Shown: positions 1 to 9,680, counted from the stretch's first letter. The stretch: DNA of 64,000 bases from Bremerella sp. TYQ1 (GCF_020150455.1 NZ_CP083740.1:1984001-2048000); one strand, 5' to 3'. Notes: generated by a model from the letters alone, not told the origin. Program-made: numbers and translations.

Positions 1-3000
1 GTGATCGAGATAAACCACATTGCCCACCGTCGACGCAAGCTGGCTGCCGGCGAGATCGACAATCTGAATGGAGACAAAGTTCGCTGTGGGCGATGCTTCT
101 TCGGCAACAACCACAGGAGGCAGTGCCACCTTGATTGCATCGACATCCTCTTGCGTCAGCGAAGCAGCGCCGAGCGACGTGTTTTCCAGAGGGGCCACAA
201 TGAAATTCGCACTGGCGGAAGCAAGCAGGTCAAAAGCGTAGCTGTAAGCATGCGTTCCGGCGTCGAAAGTATCGCCGAACGCGGCTCGGAAATAACCGAG
301 CCCACTTCCCAAGAGATCGCCGGACAAGTCAAAGTCAACGAAGTTCGAGGTATTGCCACCCTTCGAGTTGAGAAGCATCGCGTAGTCCGAAAGCCCAACG
401 CGGCCGTCATCGTTTAAGTCATAGATCATCGGCAGCAACTGCGTTGGCACGTCGGAATCTATCGATGGATCGGAAACGCTTCCCACGCCATCTACCGTCA
501 ACGAGACATTCGACACCGAAGTCAGGAACTGATCGAATCCGGTGGTCAGCGTTTCACCCACCTTCGGAGCATCAAGGCCGTTCGCTACCGGAATAAATCG
601 CACGCGTCCCAGCAAGACCATTTCGCCAGCGGCGAGTCCTCCGGCCGAAGAGGTGACGTTAAGCGTCGCCGTCCCTAAGCCGTTGTTCACACCAGAACCA
701 CCGGCCACAGTAAACTTTGGACCGATGATCATCGAATTAGCGCGATAGATGCTTGTATCGAAGTTAAGCGTGAGCCCCGCGGCGGTGATGTCGCTGCCAC
801 CGGTTCCGGTCGGCGAAACCCAGACTTCGACCCAGAATGAATCCCATTCACCGATCAGCAAATCGCTTTGCGGACGGTCGCCAGGGTATCCGAGAAAGTC
901 CGTGTCGGTCAGGCCCTTGGTTACTGTCAGCGTGAAGTTCGACGAATCACGGACATCGACGCTTACCGTAGCGGTCGACTCCATACCCTCGTCGTTGATC
1001 GTGTAAGTAAATGTGTCGGAGCCAGAGAATCCAGTCGCTGGCGAATAAAGAACTTGATCTCCGACAACGATAACCGATCCACCGGCGGATGTAGTTCCCG
1101 ACGCCAACTCGATCGTTACTGTGTCGTTGAATTCGTTGACGTGTCCTTTGTTATCGTTCTTCAAAACCTGCAGCATCGTTGCCGTATCGCGATCGGCAAT
1201 GAAAATGTCGTCGTACGCTTCAGGTTCATCATTCACTGGGGCGACGATAATCGAAACCGTTGCCGCCGCTCCACTGATGCCGTTTTCGTTGTCGGCAACA
1301 TACTGAAACGAAACCGTTCCGTAATAATCCGCTGGCGGCGTGTAGGTCATCTCTCCCGTTGATTTGTTGATAGAGATTTCACCAACGGCTGGCTGCGTTA
1401 CCATCCGCAGCGTCGACGGAATGATGGTTGTTGCCGACTCGGTATCGTTCGTCAGTGGATTGAAGCTGACCAAATTGTCTTCGTCGACATTGATGATATC
1501 GTTATTGAGCGTTGGGCGATTCGCGACGGTGACGCGAATCGTTTCGTAATCCAGCTGACTTGTCGTTGTGAAGTCGTCGCTCAGTTCATTCGAGACCGCG
1601 ACCACAATGCTGTAGACACCGGGAGCGAGTCCGGAGCTTGTATTGATCTGCATCAGCCCGGTCGAGTTGTTCACTGAATAAACAAGACCAGTAGGCGCCA
1701 ACACCGAGAGCTGACCGCCGGCGAGATAGATGTCGGTTTCGTCGTAGAAGAACAGTTCGTCTCCATCCAAGTTGATCGCACTCAGTTGGAACGTGAAACT
1801 GCTGCCAGGCGTGAGCGTCACGTCTGGAACATACGACAGAAATGGCCGACTCGTGCTACCGTTGGGCGCGTAAGTGGCGTTGAACGATTGGCTCAGCGAG
1901 TTTCCTTGTCCGTCGGAAACGGTCACCGTGATGGTTTCAGTGCCCGAGGCTCCTTCAGGAATCTTCAACCGCAAGATGCCGTTCTCTAAATCGACAAACG
2001 TCGACACCTCGTCCATCACGACCGACCAGTACGGCTTGTCGTTGCTGTCAGTCCGGGAAGTACTGATTGACTCGCGAACTTTTTCGCCTTCGGTTAGATG
2101 GCCGAAAACGGTGTGCTGAAAATCAAGATGCGGAGCGAGTCCTTCCATAATGAAGAACTGCGAATTGTTGGTGTCGTCCAGTGACTTGGCGAACGACAGG
2201 ATGCCGGTACTGTTGTGACGTAGATCAGGGTCGTATTGATCCTCGAAGTCTGGCAAGCTGGAACCACCCGTTCCGTTGCCGTTGGGGTCGCCCCCTTGAA
2301 GCACGAAGTCGCTGAAAACTCGATGGAAGATCAACCCGTCGTAGAAGCCGCTCTCGGCCAGCGTGATGATCCGCGACGTGGCCCGACCGGCTTCTTCCTC
2401 GAACAGGTAGAACTCCATCGTGCCGTATCGGCTGGTATAAATGCGAAGGCTTTTGTTGCCTTGCATGACGGAAGCGATCACCTCGCCAGAAGAAGAGGTC
2501 ACCGTATAAGTCAGCGGCTGCCCTGTCGGTGAGTAACCATCGAGTGGAATATGGTACGACTGCCCCGAGATCAAGTTCGTTTGATCAGGAATCTCTTCAA
2601 AATAGAGCGGCTCGCCCTGCGGGATCGTCACCCCGGTGTATGCGAGCAGTTCTTCGATTTCAAGCACGCCGGTTACTCGAGTACCGTCGGCAAACACCCA
2701 AGTAGGCAACTGCGAAATGTTGTTGGCCACACCTACTTCGTTGAGCGTATGATCCGGATTGCTCACTTCGATAAAGGGAAGATCGAAAGCTCCTTCGCCG
2801 AACTTCTCTTTTTGCTCGGTACAAAAGGGACACCAATCCGCGCCGAAGAACTTAGCACCGCTGGCCGCAATTGCTTTAGCGAGCGCTTTCATGTCGACGT
2901 TGTCATAGGTAACGCCACCGACGGTGATCGATTCGCCTTCGAGAGTTAGCGACTCGTTTCCCATTCCCGCGTCAAGCAGTTCACGAGATTCCAACTGCTG

Positions 3001-3162
3001 GCCCTGGTACTTCCACTCTCCCTGTCGCCGCTTGGCCGTAGATACCGGCGCCAACCGTAATCGTTTTAGCTTTGCAGCGAAAACAGCCAGAGCAGAAAGG
3101 ATCAGCAGCAATCCCATCACAACGGCGGCGGCAAGCAAAGCAGCAGGGAAGATATCGGACAT
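1..3162 (-). CDS. Thioredoxin-fold/cyclophilin/cadherin-like/cohesin/dockerin surface protein, partial (C-terminus beyond window)
   Basis: The frame stays open from an ATG at 3162 to base 1 (1054 codons), so the C-terminus is missing. In order: an N-terminal membrane segment (about residues 7-30), a basic stretch, the LESRELL motif (57-63) and LEGES (74-78); a thioredoxin-like domain with CPFC (111-114) and a QLPT loop; a cyclophilin-type peptidyl-prolyl isomerase domain (about 235-380) with FHRVFSDFVLQGGDP and SQFF; several cadherin/Ig-like repeats (YTPPADYYGT, YSPATGFSGSDTFTY); a cohesin-like beta-sandwich (about 735-890); and EF-hand dockerin-like repeats (about 912-950, DLNDDGRVGLSDY). 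The domains suggest disulfide and proline isomerisation outside the cytoplasm, that is a foldase tethered to the envelope. It lies downstream of the SecA/HlyD/M50 genes on the same strand but after a terminator. Domain calls are firm; the role is inferred. Confidence 0.85.
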   Translation of the reverse strand, partial: MSDIFPAALLAAAVVMGLLLILSALAVFAAKLKRLRLAPVSTAKRRQGEWKYQGQQLESRELLDAGMGNESLTLEGESITVGGVTYDNVDMKALAKAIAASGAKFFGADWCPFCTEQKEKFGEGAFDLPFIEVSNPDHTLNEVGVANNISQLPTWVFADGTRVTGVLEIEELLAYTGVTIPQGEPLYFEEIPDQTNLISGQSYHIPLDGYSPTGQPLTYTVTSSSGEVIASVMQGNKSLRIYTSRYGTMEFYLFEEEAGRATSRIITLAESGFYDGLIFHRVFSDFVLQGGDPNGNGTGGSSLPDFEDQYDPDLRHNSTGILSFAKSLDDTNNSQFFIMEGLAPHLDFQHTVFGHLTEGEKVRESISTSRTDSNDKPYWSVVMDEVSTFVDLENGILRLKIPEGASGTETITVTVSDGQGNSLSQSFNATYAPNGSTSRPFLSYVPDVTLTPGSSFTFQLSAINLDGDELFFYDETDIYLAGGQLSVLAPTGLVYSVNNSTGLMQINTSSGLAPGVYSIVVAVSNELSDDFTTTSQLDYETIRVTVANRPTLNNDIINVDEDNLVSFNPLTNDTESATTIIPSTLRMVTQPAVGEISINKSTGEMTYTPPADYYGTVSFQYVADNENGISGAAATVSIIVAPVNDEPEAYDDIFIADRDTATMLQVLKNDNKGHVNEFNDTVTIELASGTTSAGGSVIVVGDQVLYSPATGFSGSDTFTYTINDEGMESTATVSVDVRDSSNFTLTVTKGLTDTDFLGYPGDRPQSDLLIGEWDSFWVEVWVSPTGTGGSDITAAGLTLNFDTSIYRANSMIIGPKFTVAGGSGVNNGLGTATLNVTSSAGGLAAGEMVLLGRVRFIPVANGLDAPKVGETLTTGFDQFLTSVSNVSLTVDGVGSVSDPSIDSDVPTQLLPMIYDLNDDGRVGLSDYAMLLNSKGGNTSNFVDFDLSGDLLGSGLGYFRAAFGDTFDAGTHAYSYAFDLLASASANFIVAPLENTSLGAASLTQEDVDAIKVALPPVVVAEEASPTANFVSIQIVDLAGSQLASTVGNVVYLDH

Positions 3163-3384
3163 AGGGCGTGAGTCACGTTAAAAGCGAGCGGGGTGGAAAC
3201 AAATCCAAGCTGGAAAGGAAAATCCGGAACGATTTACTCGTTCTGGCAAACCACATTCCAGAAATTCTATGGTAGTTAGGAGCCTATCATTTGCCAACGA
3301 AACGGGGCGATATTCCCGCGCATACAACTCCCCAGGTGGCTTAGACGCAGTGTGTGGCCGATTCGTTCCGACCGGCGCATAAAA

Positions 3385-3417
3385 AAACGCGGCTCGAGCT
3401 AACTCGAGACCGCGTTT
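3385..3417 (-). terminator. Intrinsic terminator after the DUF3467 gene
   Basis: A near-perfect inverted repeat (AAACGCGGCTCGAG / CTCGAGACCGCGTTT, one bulged base) with a four-base loop. Read on the minus strand it ends in a run of T. It separates the DUF3467 gene from the cyclophilin gene. Confidence 0.85.
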
Positions 3418-3441
3418 GGAGTTTGATTCGTGCGAGGAACG

Positions 3442-3783
3442 TTAGTCGTTCGCCGGGCGCTGGGCCGAAGGAATCACGCGCTTCTGGATGTCGGTTTCCA
3501 GTGGGCCGAACGCAGCTTCGTGACGCTGAACCGCCATGTGCAATGCACCCAGCATTCGCTTGGCAGTGTAGTAGTTCAGGATGATTCGCTGATTGACTTT
3601 GATTTTGTCCTGACTTTGCACCATCGGCTGGGTGTTCAGACCGAAGTCAATGATCAACTCTTCTGGAGTACCTGTCACGCGGCAGAAGTTCGCGTAACCA
3701 GCGAGTGCACCAGATTCGTCCAGTTCGACTTGCTTAGGAGCTGCGGCGGCAGGTTGACCTTTGTTTTCAGGGGCGTCCGACAT
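3442..3783 (-). CDS. DUF3467 family protein
   Basis: 113 residues, no signal peptide. From about residue 28 it matches the DUF3467 pattern: YANFCRVTGTPEELIIDFG, then a conserved stretch with NQRIILNYYTAKRMLGAL and a final aromatic/glycine segment (EAAFGPLE). The family is small, widespread in bacteria and of unknown biochemical function. The ATG has a strong Shine-Dalgarno sequence (AAGGAG, nine bases upstream). It is the last gene before a terminator in the minus-strand run that starts with the SecA-like gene, 182 bases downstream of the M50 gene, so it may be a cytosolic accessory of that system. Confidence 0.85.
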   Translation of the reverse strand: MSDAPENKGQPAAAAPKQVELDESGALAGYANFCRVTGTPEELIIDFGLNTQPMVQSQDKIKVNQRIILNYYTAKRMLGALHMAVQRHEAAFGPLETDIQKRVIPSAQRPAND

Positions 3784-3965
3784 GTATTTTGTCTCCTTGG
3801 GATTTAAACGTTACCGTGACGGTATTGGGCTAGTGTAGTCAGGGGCCCCCGTCCTTTAAGATGGCCAACGCCTAGTTTGGCACATCCTTCTTGGGCTTCA
3901 ACCAGACCTAACCGGTACAACCGGAACAACTGGTCGAATCTCCGCGACACTGCGTAAGCTGGCGA

Positions 3966-6212
3966 CTACAGGTAGAAATGGAACGTGCGGGAAATGTAAC
4001 GCCACATCCGGCTGCCCAGCGGTTCCCACTGAACCCAGACTTTCGCGCGACCACGCATGCCGAGCTTCAGTTCGTCCTCGGCGGCAACCAAGGGAACTTG
4101 AGCGGGGAACGTTGCGTTCTGTGGCCGCATCCGCCCGGTTTCTGGATCGGTGACCGAAGGCAAGTCGCCCCCTTGCTGTGTGCTGAGCGAAGGCGGAATG
4201 AACGCAACCTCTTTGCTACCCATCACTGCGATCCGGCCTTTGAAAGTCCGGCCGGGGTAAGCGTCAAGCTTGATCTCAACTTCCTGCTCTGGAATAACCA
4301 ATTCGATCTGATCTTGATCGATGTAAAGAACAGCCTCCATGTCGTTGGCGTCGCCAATCTGGCAAACGACATCGCTCGTCGAGAGATGGGCCCCTTGATT
4401 CTTCACGTCGAAGATGGAACCCGACCACTCCGGCAAACGGCCATCGTCTCCGGTATGGGCCTTCTTGTCTGGCACGGGAAACACCGTTCCGTTGATTGGG
4501 GCCGGTACGTCGATCAAAGCCACTTGCTGTCGCTTCTTTTCAAGCTGCTGCTCCAGCGAGTTGATTTGCTGCTGAACTTCAACGTAGGTCTGTTCGATTT
4601 CCGAACTTTGTTCGGCTCGCAGTCGTTGGTTGTTGAGGGCCTCGTGGAGAACTTGCAACCGCTCCAGTTCGTTCTCGATCTCGGATAGTTCGAGCAACAA
4701 GTCGAGATTGGTCACGCGGGCCAATCTCGTTCCTTGTTCGACATACTGTCCTGGCTTAACAAGCATTCCGTCGAGTTCGCCTGGCACGACAACGAAAACG
4801 CTCTCGGCATTGCTAGGCTGGACTTCTACCGGGCACTTTACCCACTGGGGCACAGGAATGTAAACGATTCCCGCGATCACTGCCGCCACGGCCGAGGCGG
4901 TGATCAAGACATTCTTCCGCTTCACCTGTGACATTCTCCCAGGGACATACAGGAACTTACACAACTGGTAGATGGGCATCACCACCAAACCATAAACGCC
5001 CGCCAAGGCAATCATTTGCCCGATGACCTTCAATCCGTACGGTTCGAAGACCTGATTCAAAAAGAGCATGATCGAGGCGGTCACGACCAGGCGGTAAATA
5101 TTCGAGGCAACGGTATACAAACCGAAGAAAAACTGATTCCGTTCCGGCAGGAAAGGATCGTCCGGCAGTTCCATCCCGAGGCAATACTTCGACATAAAGC
5201 GGTGCAGCACGCTGCTCGCTTTTTGCCGCATGTTCGGCACTTCCATGATGTCCGACAGAATGTAGTAACCGTCGTAACGGAGCAGGGGGTTACCATTGAA
5301 GATCACCGTGCTCACCGAACTGACAAACATGACTTGCAAGGCAAGGTGATTCAATAAACCAGGCTCGCTGAACCACCATATGAATGTGGCAATCGAAGCC
5401 AGGAAGACTTCCACATACATCCCTGCCGCACCGATCATCGCTCGATGCCATTTGTTGGGCAGCATCCACGAGTCGGAAACGTTGCAGTAAAGACAGGGAG
5501 TCATCACCAGGAACATCACGCCCATTTCGTGACATTCGCCGCCATAGCGTTTACAGGAAAGTCCGTGACCAAATTCGTGCAGCACTTTGGTAAACGCCAA
5601 GACGCATCCCAATAGCAGCCAGTTCGATGGGCCGAAGAACTCTTGGAACGATGGCAAGCGACTCCGAAAGACATCGTTCTGCACCGTTACCAACGTAACC
5701 GCCGCAGCACACAGCAGAAGCACTAAAATAAACGCCGGCCCAGTAAAGAACCATCGTGTGTATGGGTTCAGTGCGTTCAGCAATCGGTCAGGGTCAAAGC
5801 CCTTGAAACGAACGGCTAGAACGTTCGACATCAACTGGACTTTTTCTTTCCACTTCCGTTCGTCTCGGCGCGACTTGAGTTGCCGGCCTTGATCCATGGC
5901 GGTCGTGATCACCAACCCACTGCGATGCAGCGTACCAATGAACTGCTGAAGATCGGAAAAGCTGATCTTCTGCGGAGCGAACTCTTTCTCGAATTTGTCT
6001 TTGATGTCCTGCAGCGAAGTCTTACCATCCAGCATGTTCAGGATGGCATACTCTTCTTCCTGAAAGCGGAAGTAGTTGAGGCCTAGCGGCTCTTTCACGA
6101 CCCAGTAGCCACGTCCCTGATAGGTATGCTTACGTGCCGAAATATCAGGTCGAGCACGTAGCGGCAGCGGACGACTGCTACTGGCAACCAAACTGTCTTG
6201 AAGACTGACCAA
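3966..6212 (-). CDS. PqqD-like / M50 (site-2 protease) / HlyD fusion membrane protein
   Basis: 748 residues. An N-terminal segment (about 28-108) looks like a PqqD-type winged-helix recognition element. It is followed by a polytopic membrane domain with the zinc motif HEFGH (H212, E213, H216) and the second site-2-protease motif NPLLRYDG (308-315), then by further membrane helices and a HlyD/biotinyl-lipoyl-type periplasmic region (about 460-740) with a coiled coil rich in E, Q and L (about 505-575). M50 enzymes normally cut transmembrane segments or bind peptides in the membrane; HlyD parts usually connect inner-membrane exporters to an outer-membrane channel. The only available start is TTG, directly after an in-frame TGA; no ATG lies nearby. 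It sits 53 bases after the HlyD adaptor gene, probably in one operon. Confidence 0.88.
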   Translation of the reverse strand: MVSLQDSLVASSSRPLPLRARPDISARKHTYQGRGYWVVKEPLGLNYFRFQEEEYAILNMLDGKTSLQDIKDKFEKEFAPQKISFSDLQQFIGTLHRSGLVITTAMDQGRQLKSRRDERKWKEKVQLMSNVLAVRFKGFDPDRLLNALNPYTRWFFTGPAFILVLLLCAAAVTLVTVQNDVFRSRLPSFQEFFGPSNWLLLGCVLAFTKVLHEFGHGLSCKRYGGECHEMGVMFLVMTPCLYCNVSDSWMLPNKWHRAMIGAAGMYVEVFLASIATFIWWFSEPGLLNHLALQVMFVSSVSTVIFNGNPLLRYDGYYILSDIMEVPNMRQKASSVLHRFMSKYCLGMELPDDPFLPERNQFFFGLYTVASNIYRLVVTASIMLFLNQVFEPYGLKVIGQMIALAGVYGLVVMPIYQLCKFLYVPGRMSQVKRKNVLITASAVAAVIAGIVYIPVPQWVKCPVEVQPSNAESVFVVVPGELDGMLVKPGQYVEQGTRLARVTNLDLLLELSEIENELERLQVLHEALNNQRLRAEQSSEIEQTYVEVQQQINSLEQQLEKKRQQVALIDVPAPINGTVFPVPDKKAHTGDDGRLPEWSGSIFDVKNQGAHLSTSDVVCQIGDANDMEAVLYIDQDQIELVIPEQEVEIKLDAYPGRTFKGRIAVMGSKEVAFIPPSLSTQQGGDLPSVTDPETGRMRPQNATFPAQVPLVAAEDELKLGMRGRAKVWVQWEPLGSRMWRYISRTFHFYL

Positions 6213-6265
6213 AGCTCAAATCTCGGGGTGGGGGAGGGGAGTAGAGCGACGCGAATGCAGTGGAG

Positions 6266-7207
6266 TTATTGACGACGTCCACTGAATTGAGCACTGAGGG
6301 TCGACGGACGATCGAGGTGAACCGTCACGTTGGCCACATCCCCAGGGAACAACATCCATGAATTGGTCGAAGGTTGGTTCTGCACTTCGGCGGTGAAGTC
6401 GAAATGGCCGGTCGCGTCGATCTCGGGACTAGCGAAAACCACGGTCCCTTCAAACTTGATCATGCCGCCAGGTGTTTCGGCTTCGACAGTGACCGGCTTG
6501 CCGATCACCATGCCAGGCACGAACTTGTCAGCATTCAGCGATCCATCGACCTTCAATCGCTTGAGGCCCACAACACGCATCAAAGGGTCGCCAGGTCGAA
6601 CCCATTCTCCTTCTTGGCGATACTTCTGAACAACGACTCCGTCGATAGGCGTAGTCACTTTGCACTTATCGATCACCATCTCGGCAGCTTCCATTTCAGC
6701 CTGAGCTTCCCCAGCGGTCATGCCGGCGACTTTGAAGTTCATGTCGGCTTGTTCGGCTTGGAGGAGTGCTTTCTCCCATTGAAGCTTGGCTTTGCGAATG
6801 GTGATTTCAGCAATCGCTCCTTTCACGCCTTTGTTGGCTGCTTCCAACTGCTCGAACTCAGCCTTCGAGACTTCGGCCGCTTTGGCAGCGTACTTAATAT
6901 CGACTTGGTTGGTCGCTTGTTCGGTTGCTTTGTCCCATTTCAACTTGGCGATCTCACGCTGCTTCACCGGCAGTGAATCGTCGATCTGGGCAATCTCGGT
7001 TCCTTTCGTCACGTAGTCTCCACGTTCGACAGGAATGGAAACGAGCACCCCGGTTTCCTGGGCAGGAACATTCACTTCGTCAATCAACGAAACGAGGCAA
7101 CGCTCGACTACCACTTGCGAAGCAGTCGCATCGGTGGGCGTTTGAGCGGAAACTTGTCCGGCAATCAGTAGCAATGTGGCAGCCGAAAGAATGACAGACT
7201 TGGACAT
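6266..7207 (-). CDS. HlyD/RND-type periplasmic adaptor (membrane fusion protein)
   Basis: 313 residues from the ATG at 7207. The frame is open for 22 more codons upstream, but this start gives a clean signal peptide (MSKSVILSAATLLLIAGQVSA) and is preferred. After it come a lipoyl-like half motif (VPAQETGVLVSIPVERGDYV), a long alpha-helical hairpin (about 85-180), a second lipoyl half (CKVTTPIDGVVVQKYRQEGE) and a beta-barrel domain. This is the architecture of periplasmic adaptors that bridge an inner-membrane exporter and an outer-membrane channel. No ABC or RND pump is encoded next to it; its neighbours are instead the M50/HlyD and GAF/HlyD proteins, so it probably works with those. Confidence 0.9.
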   Translation of the reverse strand: MSKSVILSAATLLLIAGQVSAQTPTDATASQVVVERCLVSLIDEVNVPAQETGVLVSIPVERGDYVTKGTEIAQIDDSLPVKQREIAKLKWDKATEQATNQVDIKYAAKAAEVSKAEFEQLEAANKGVKGAIAEITIRKAKLQWEKALLQAEQADMNFKVAGMTAGEAQAEMEAAEMVIDKCKVTTPIDGVVVQKYRQEGEWVRPGDPLMRVVGLKRLKVDGSLNADKFVPGMVIGKPVTVEAETPGGMIKFEGTVVFASPEIDATGHFDFTAEVQNQPSTNSWMLFPGDVANVTVHLDRPSTLSAQFSGRRQ

Positions 7208-7297
7208 AGGTCTCTTACCTCGTGCGATGATGTTGCCTGCTTGCTCGGTGCAGGCCAATAAAAGGTGTTTCAAAGGGATTGCGAAAGTGGATTGCCG

Positions 7298-9361
7298 TTA
7301 GAACAAGATCCGCGATTCGATAAATTCGAACACTTCATGGAACCAGGTATATCCCAGCGGAGCCGTTCCGCAGTGTACCTTGGCGGTAGCGGTGGCACCG
7401 GCTCGAAGGTGTTCGATGTCTTGCTTGTCGATTGCGACTTTCAGCTTGACGATCTGCCCCTCCGTGGAGTCTGGCTGAGCAAGTCGCTGAATCTCGGTAA
7501 CTTTACCAGTCAGCTGACGCCCTGGATCGCTGGCCATGATGTAAGTCACGTCCAACGCTTCCGAATCTTGCTGATGCTCCAAGGCATACTGAATGTGTTG
7601 AATCCGTTTTTCTGGCATACGGATTTCCAAAATCCACTCTTGGGAAGGATCGATCACCGTCATCAAAACCTGGCCAGGCGTGACGGGACGTTGCATCAAA
7701 TTGTCTCGCACGTCCCACGTGACAATCTCGCCGCTGATGGGACTGGCAACTTCCAAGCGGGCCATCTTTTCTTCGATCAACGCGACTTGTTCGTTGAGAT
7801 GTTCGTACTTCTGACGAGCCTGACCGAGATCGATCGTCAGCTGTGTCGCTTCGGATGGATTCCGCATCGTCTCTGGTCGACGCTTACGAAACTCGAGTGC
7901 CTGAAGCGTCGTCAACGTTTTTTCACGATCGCCGGTGAACTGTTTGTATTGACGTTCGAGCTCGGTATTTCGCAACTTCGCGACGAGCTGGCCTTGCTGG
8001 ACTTGATCGCCATGATCGACCGGCACTTCGATGACTTCCCCTTCCACCGCGACAAACACTTCTCGCTGGACAACAGGAGTCAACGTGGCGGAACCAGAGA
8101 CTTTGAACGGAGCGGGAATCAAAAACAACGCCGCGATAATAGCCGCGACACCAGCCACGGCGAGAACCGTTTTGGGCAAGTTACGCGCGGTAACGAGAAC
8201 CTTCGATTTGCCCAGCAACCGCCAAACAGGCGTTAACGGAATCGAGTTGTAATCGATCGCGTTAGCCAGGGCGCGACTGCTGTGCTCGGAGATCAGCTCA
8301 ACCCCCTTCGAGAACTCTTCCTGCTGCGAACTGTCTTCGATTTGCTCGACGACCAACGCACCGAGAATCTCGCCTTGGAATTGACGCTCCTCTTCACCCT
8401 CTTCCCGCTTCATGTTGTCGGTCGCATGTTCCGGACGACGCAGTGGAATCACCGCAATCGTTTTGGTGTGCGACTCGTCAACGTAATCGTGAACGGCCGT
8501 TTCAAGCTGTGGCGAAAGATCTTCGGTCTGGCCGTTGAACCAGAACGGCTCGCCGGTTTCGATGACGCGTGACGCCAGCTTTCCGAGAAGTTGAACCTGG
8601 CTTGAACGGGCATCGAAAACATCTTGGCCGCTAACCGCTTCGACCTTCCAGCGACCACGACGCAACACGACCGAAACGCGGTCGCAACCGATCAAGCGTC
8701 GGCCCTCGTTAGCGATGGTGTAGGCCGTTTGACGCAAGTCGAGGTTCTCGTGCACGGCACGGCTGAACTGCTCGATCTTCGACCACAACGATTGACGGTC
8801 AGAGAAGTCGCGCAGTTTGCGGTTCTTGAACCAATCGGTAGCCAAACCGCACATCTGTTCCAGGAAGCGAAGATACCCACGCTGACTGTTTGGAGCCGAG
8901 TTGGGACGCTGGAAGATTTCGATAACCCCTTCGACTTTGTCTTCGACACGAATCGGGGAAACGACCAGCAGTTGATTTGTTGGATTGCCAGCGGAATTTT
9001 CTTCGGCACCGCCAGACTGCGGAGCGAGGAGCTGGGCCTCGGACCCTTTGAACATGCTCTCGATCAAACGAAGGTGACGAATACCTTCGTCGCTCTTCGG
9101 ATCGACAAGACCTCGGGCCAAATTGATTTGATAAATCAGTTGCGGGCGGCGCTGTTCGTCGTAAATCCACGCAGCACCACCGACGGCGGCCAAAGCGGAA
9201 ACGACTTTGGGCAGCACTTCCTTGAAATAATCCTCTGGAGGGACATCCCGTTTGGAAAGCTGGGCAATCTCCTGAATCAGGCCTCGAATCTGCTTCTTGG
9301 TGCTTTCGAGGGTCTCGGGATTCACGGACGAGGGCTCGGTGGACATGCCGGGACTATTCAT
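7298..9361 (-). CDS. GAF-domain/HlyD fusion protein
   Basis: 687 residues. The cytosolic N-terminal half holds two GAF-like sensor regions (about 50-165 and 195-375; for example GCDRVSVVLRRGRWKVEAVSG). A single membrane helix at about 395-418 (VLAVAGVAAIIAALFLIPAP) follows, then a HlyD-type periplasmic part with split lipoyl motifs (VAVEGEVIEVPVDHGDQVQQ and ASPISGEIVTWDVRDNLMQR) around a helical hairpin. GAF domains bind small molecules or mediate partner contacts; joined to an adaptor they could couple a cytosolic signal to envelope export. The start is ATG; no strong Shine-Dalgarno sequence is visible. It lies 90 bases upstream of the HlyD adaptor and 319 bases downstream of the SecA-like gene. 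Confidence 0.88.
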   Translation of the reverse strand: MNSPGMSTEPSSVNPETLESTKKQIRGLIQEIAQLSKRDVPPEDYFKEVLPKVVSALAAVGGAAWIYDEQRRPQLIYQINLARGLVDPKSDEGIRHLRLIESMFKGSEAQLLAPQSGGAEENSAGNPTNQLLVVSPIRVEDKVEGVIEIFQRPNSAPNSQRGYLRFLEQMCGLATDWFKNRKLRDFSDRQSLWSKIEQFSRAVHENLDLRQTAYTIANEGRRLIGCDRVSVVLRRGRWKVEAVSGQDVFDARSSQVQLLGKLASRVIETGEPFWFNGQTEDLSPQLETAVHDYVDESHTKTIAVIPLRRPEHATDNMKREEGEEERQFQGEILGALVVEQIEDSSQQEEFSKGVELISEHSSRALANAIDYNSIPLTPVWRLLGKSKVLVTARNLPKTVLAVAGVAAIIAALFLIPAPFKVSGSATLTPVVQREVFVAVEGEVIEVPVDHGDQVQQGQLVAKLRNTELERQYKQFTGDREKTLTTLQALEFRKRRPETMRNPSEATQLTIDLGQARQKYEHLNEQVALIEEKMARLEVASPISGEIVTWDVRDNLMQRPVTPGQVLMTVIDPSQEWILEIRMPEKRIQHIQYALEHQQDSEALDVTYIMASDPGRQLTGKVTEIQRLAQPDSTEGQIVKLKVAIDKQDIEHLRAGATATAKVHCGTAPLGYTWFHEVFEFIESRILF

Positions 9362-9680
9362 AATGGGAATTTAAGGTTAGAGGCCGATCGATTTGCGATC
9401 GTAGAATCCTACGTCTCACCATAACAAGGGAGGTGAGAATCGAAAATCTTGAAAGCCGAAAAGGAACCAACCAGCGATGCTCGGCGCAAGGATGTAAGGG
9501 TTGGAAGGGTCGTAACGCCGAAGAACTCTACTCTGTTCAAAGCTTGTTTGTTCGCTGCGTGGTAAGAAGTTAGGGAGAGTTTCCTGTTTCCGGATGCTGG
9601 CAATAAGGTGCCAAAACGCAACATTCGACGGACTTGCCGATTACTTCGTTCCAACAAGATGCCAAAGAGCATCACTCTGG
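9362..9680. other. Intergenic stretch between SecA-like and GAF/HlyD genes
   Basis: 319 bases without a convincing gene. The only open frame filling it (9409-9675, minus) lacks a ribosome binding site and recognisable features. No strong terminator hairpin was seen, so transcription could continue from the SecA-like gene, or a promoter for the GAF/HlyD gene may lie here. Confidence 0.5.

Noticed and set aside
9409..9675. 88-codon minus-strand frame in the gap between SecA-like and GAF/HlyD genes
   Set aside because: Starts eight bases after a stop codon with no Shine-Dalgarno sequence, composition unlike the neighbours, and no recognisable feature.
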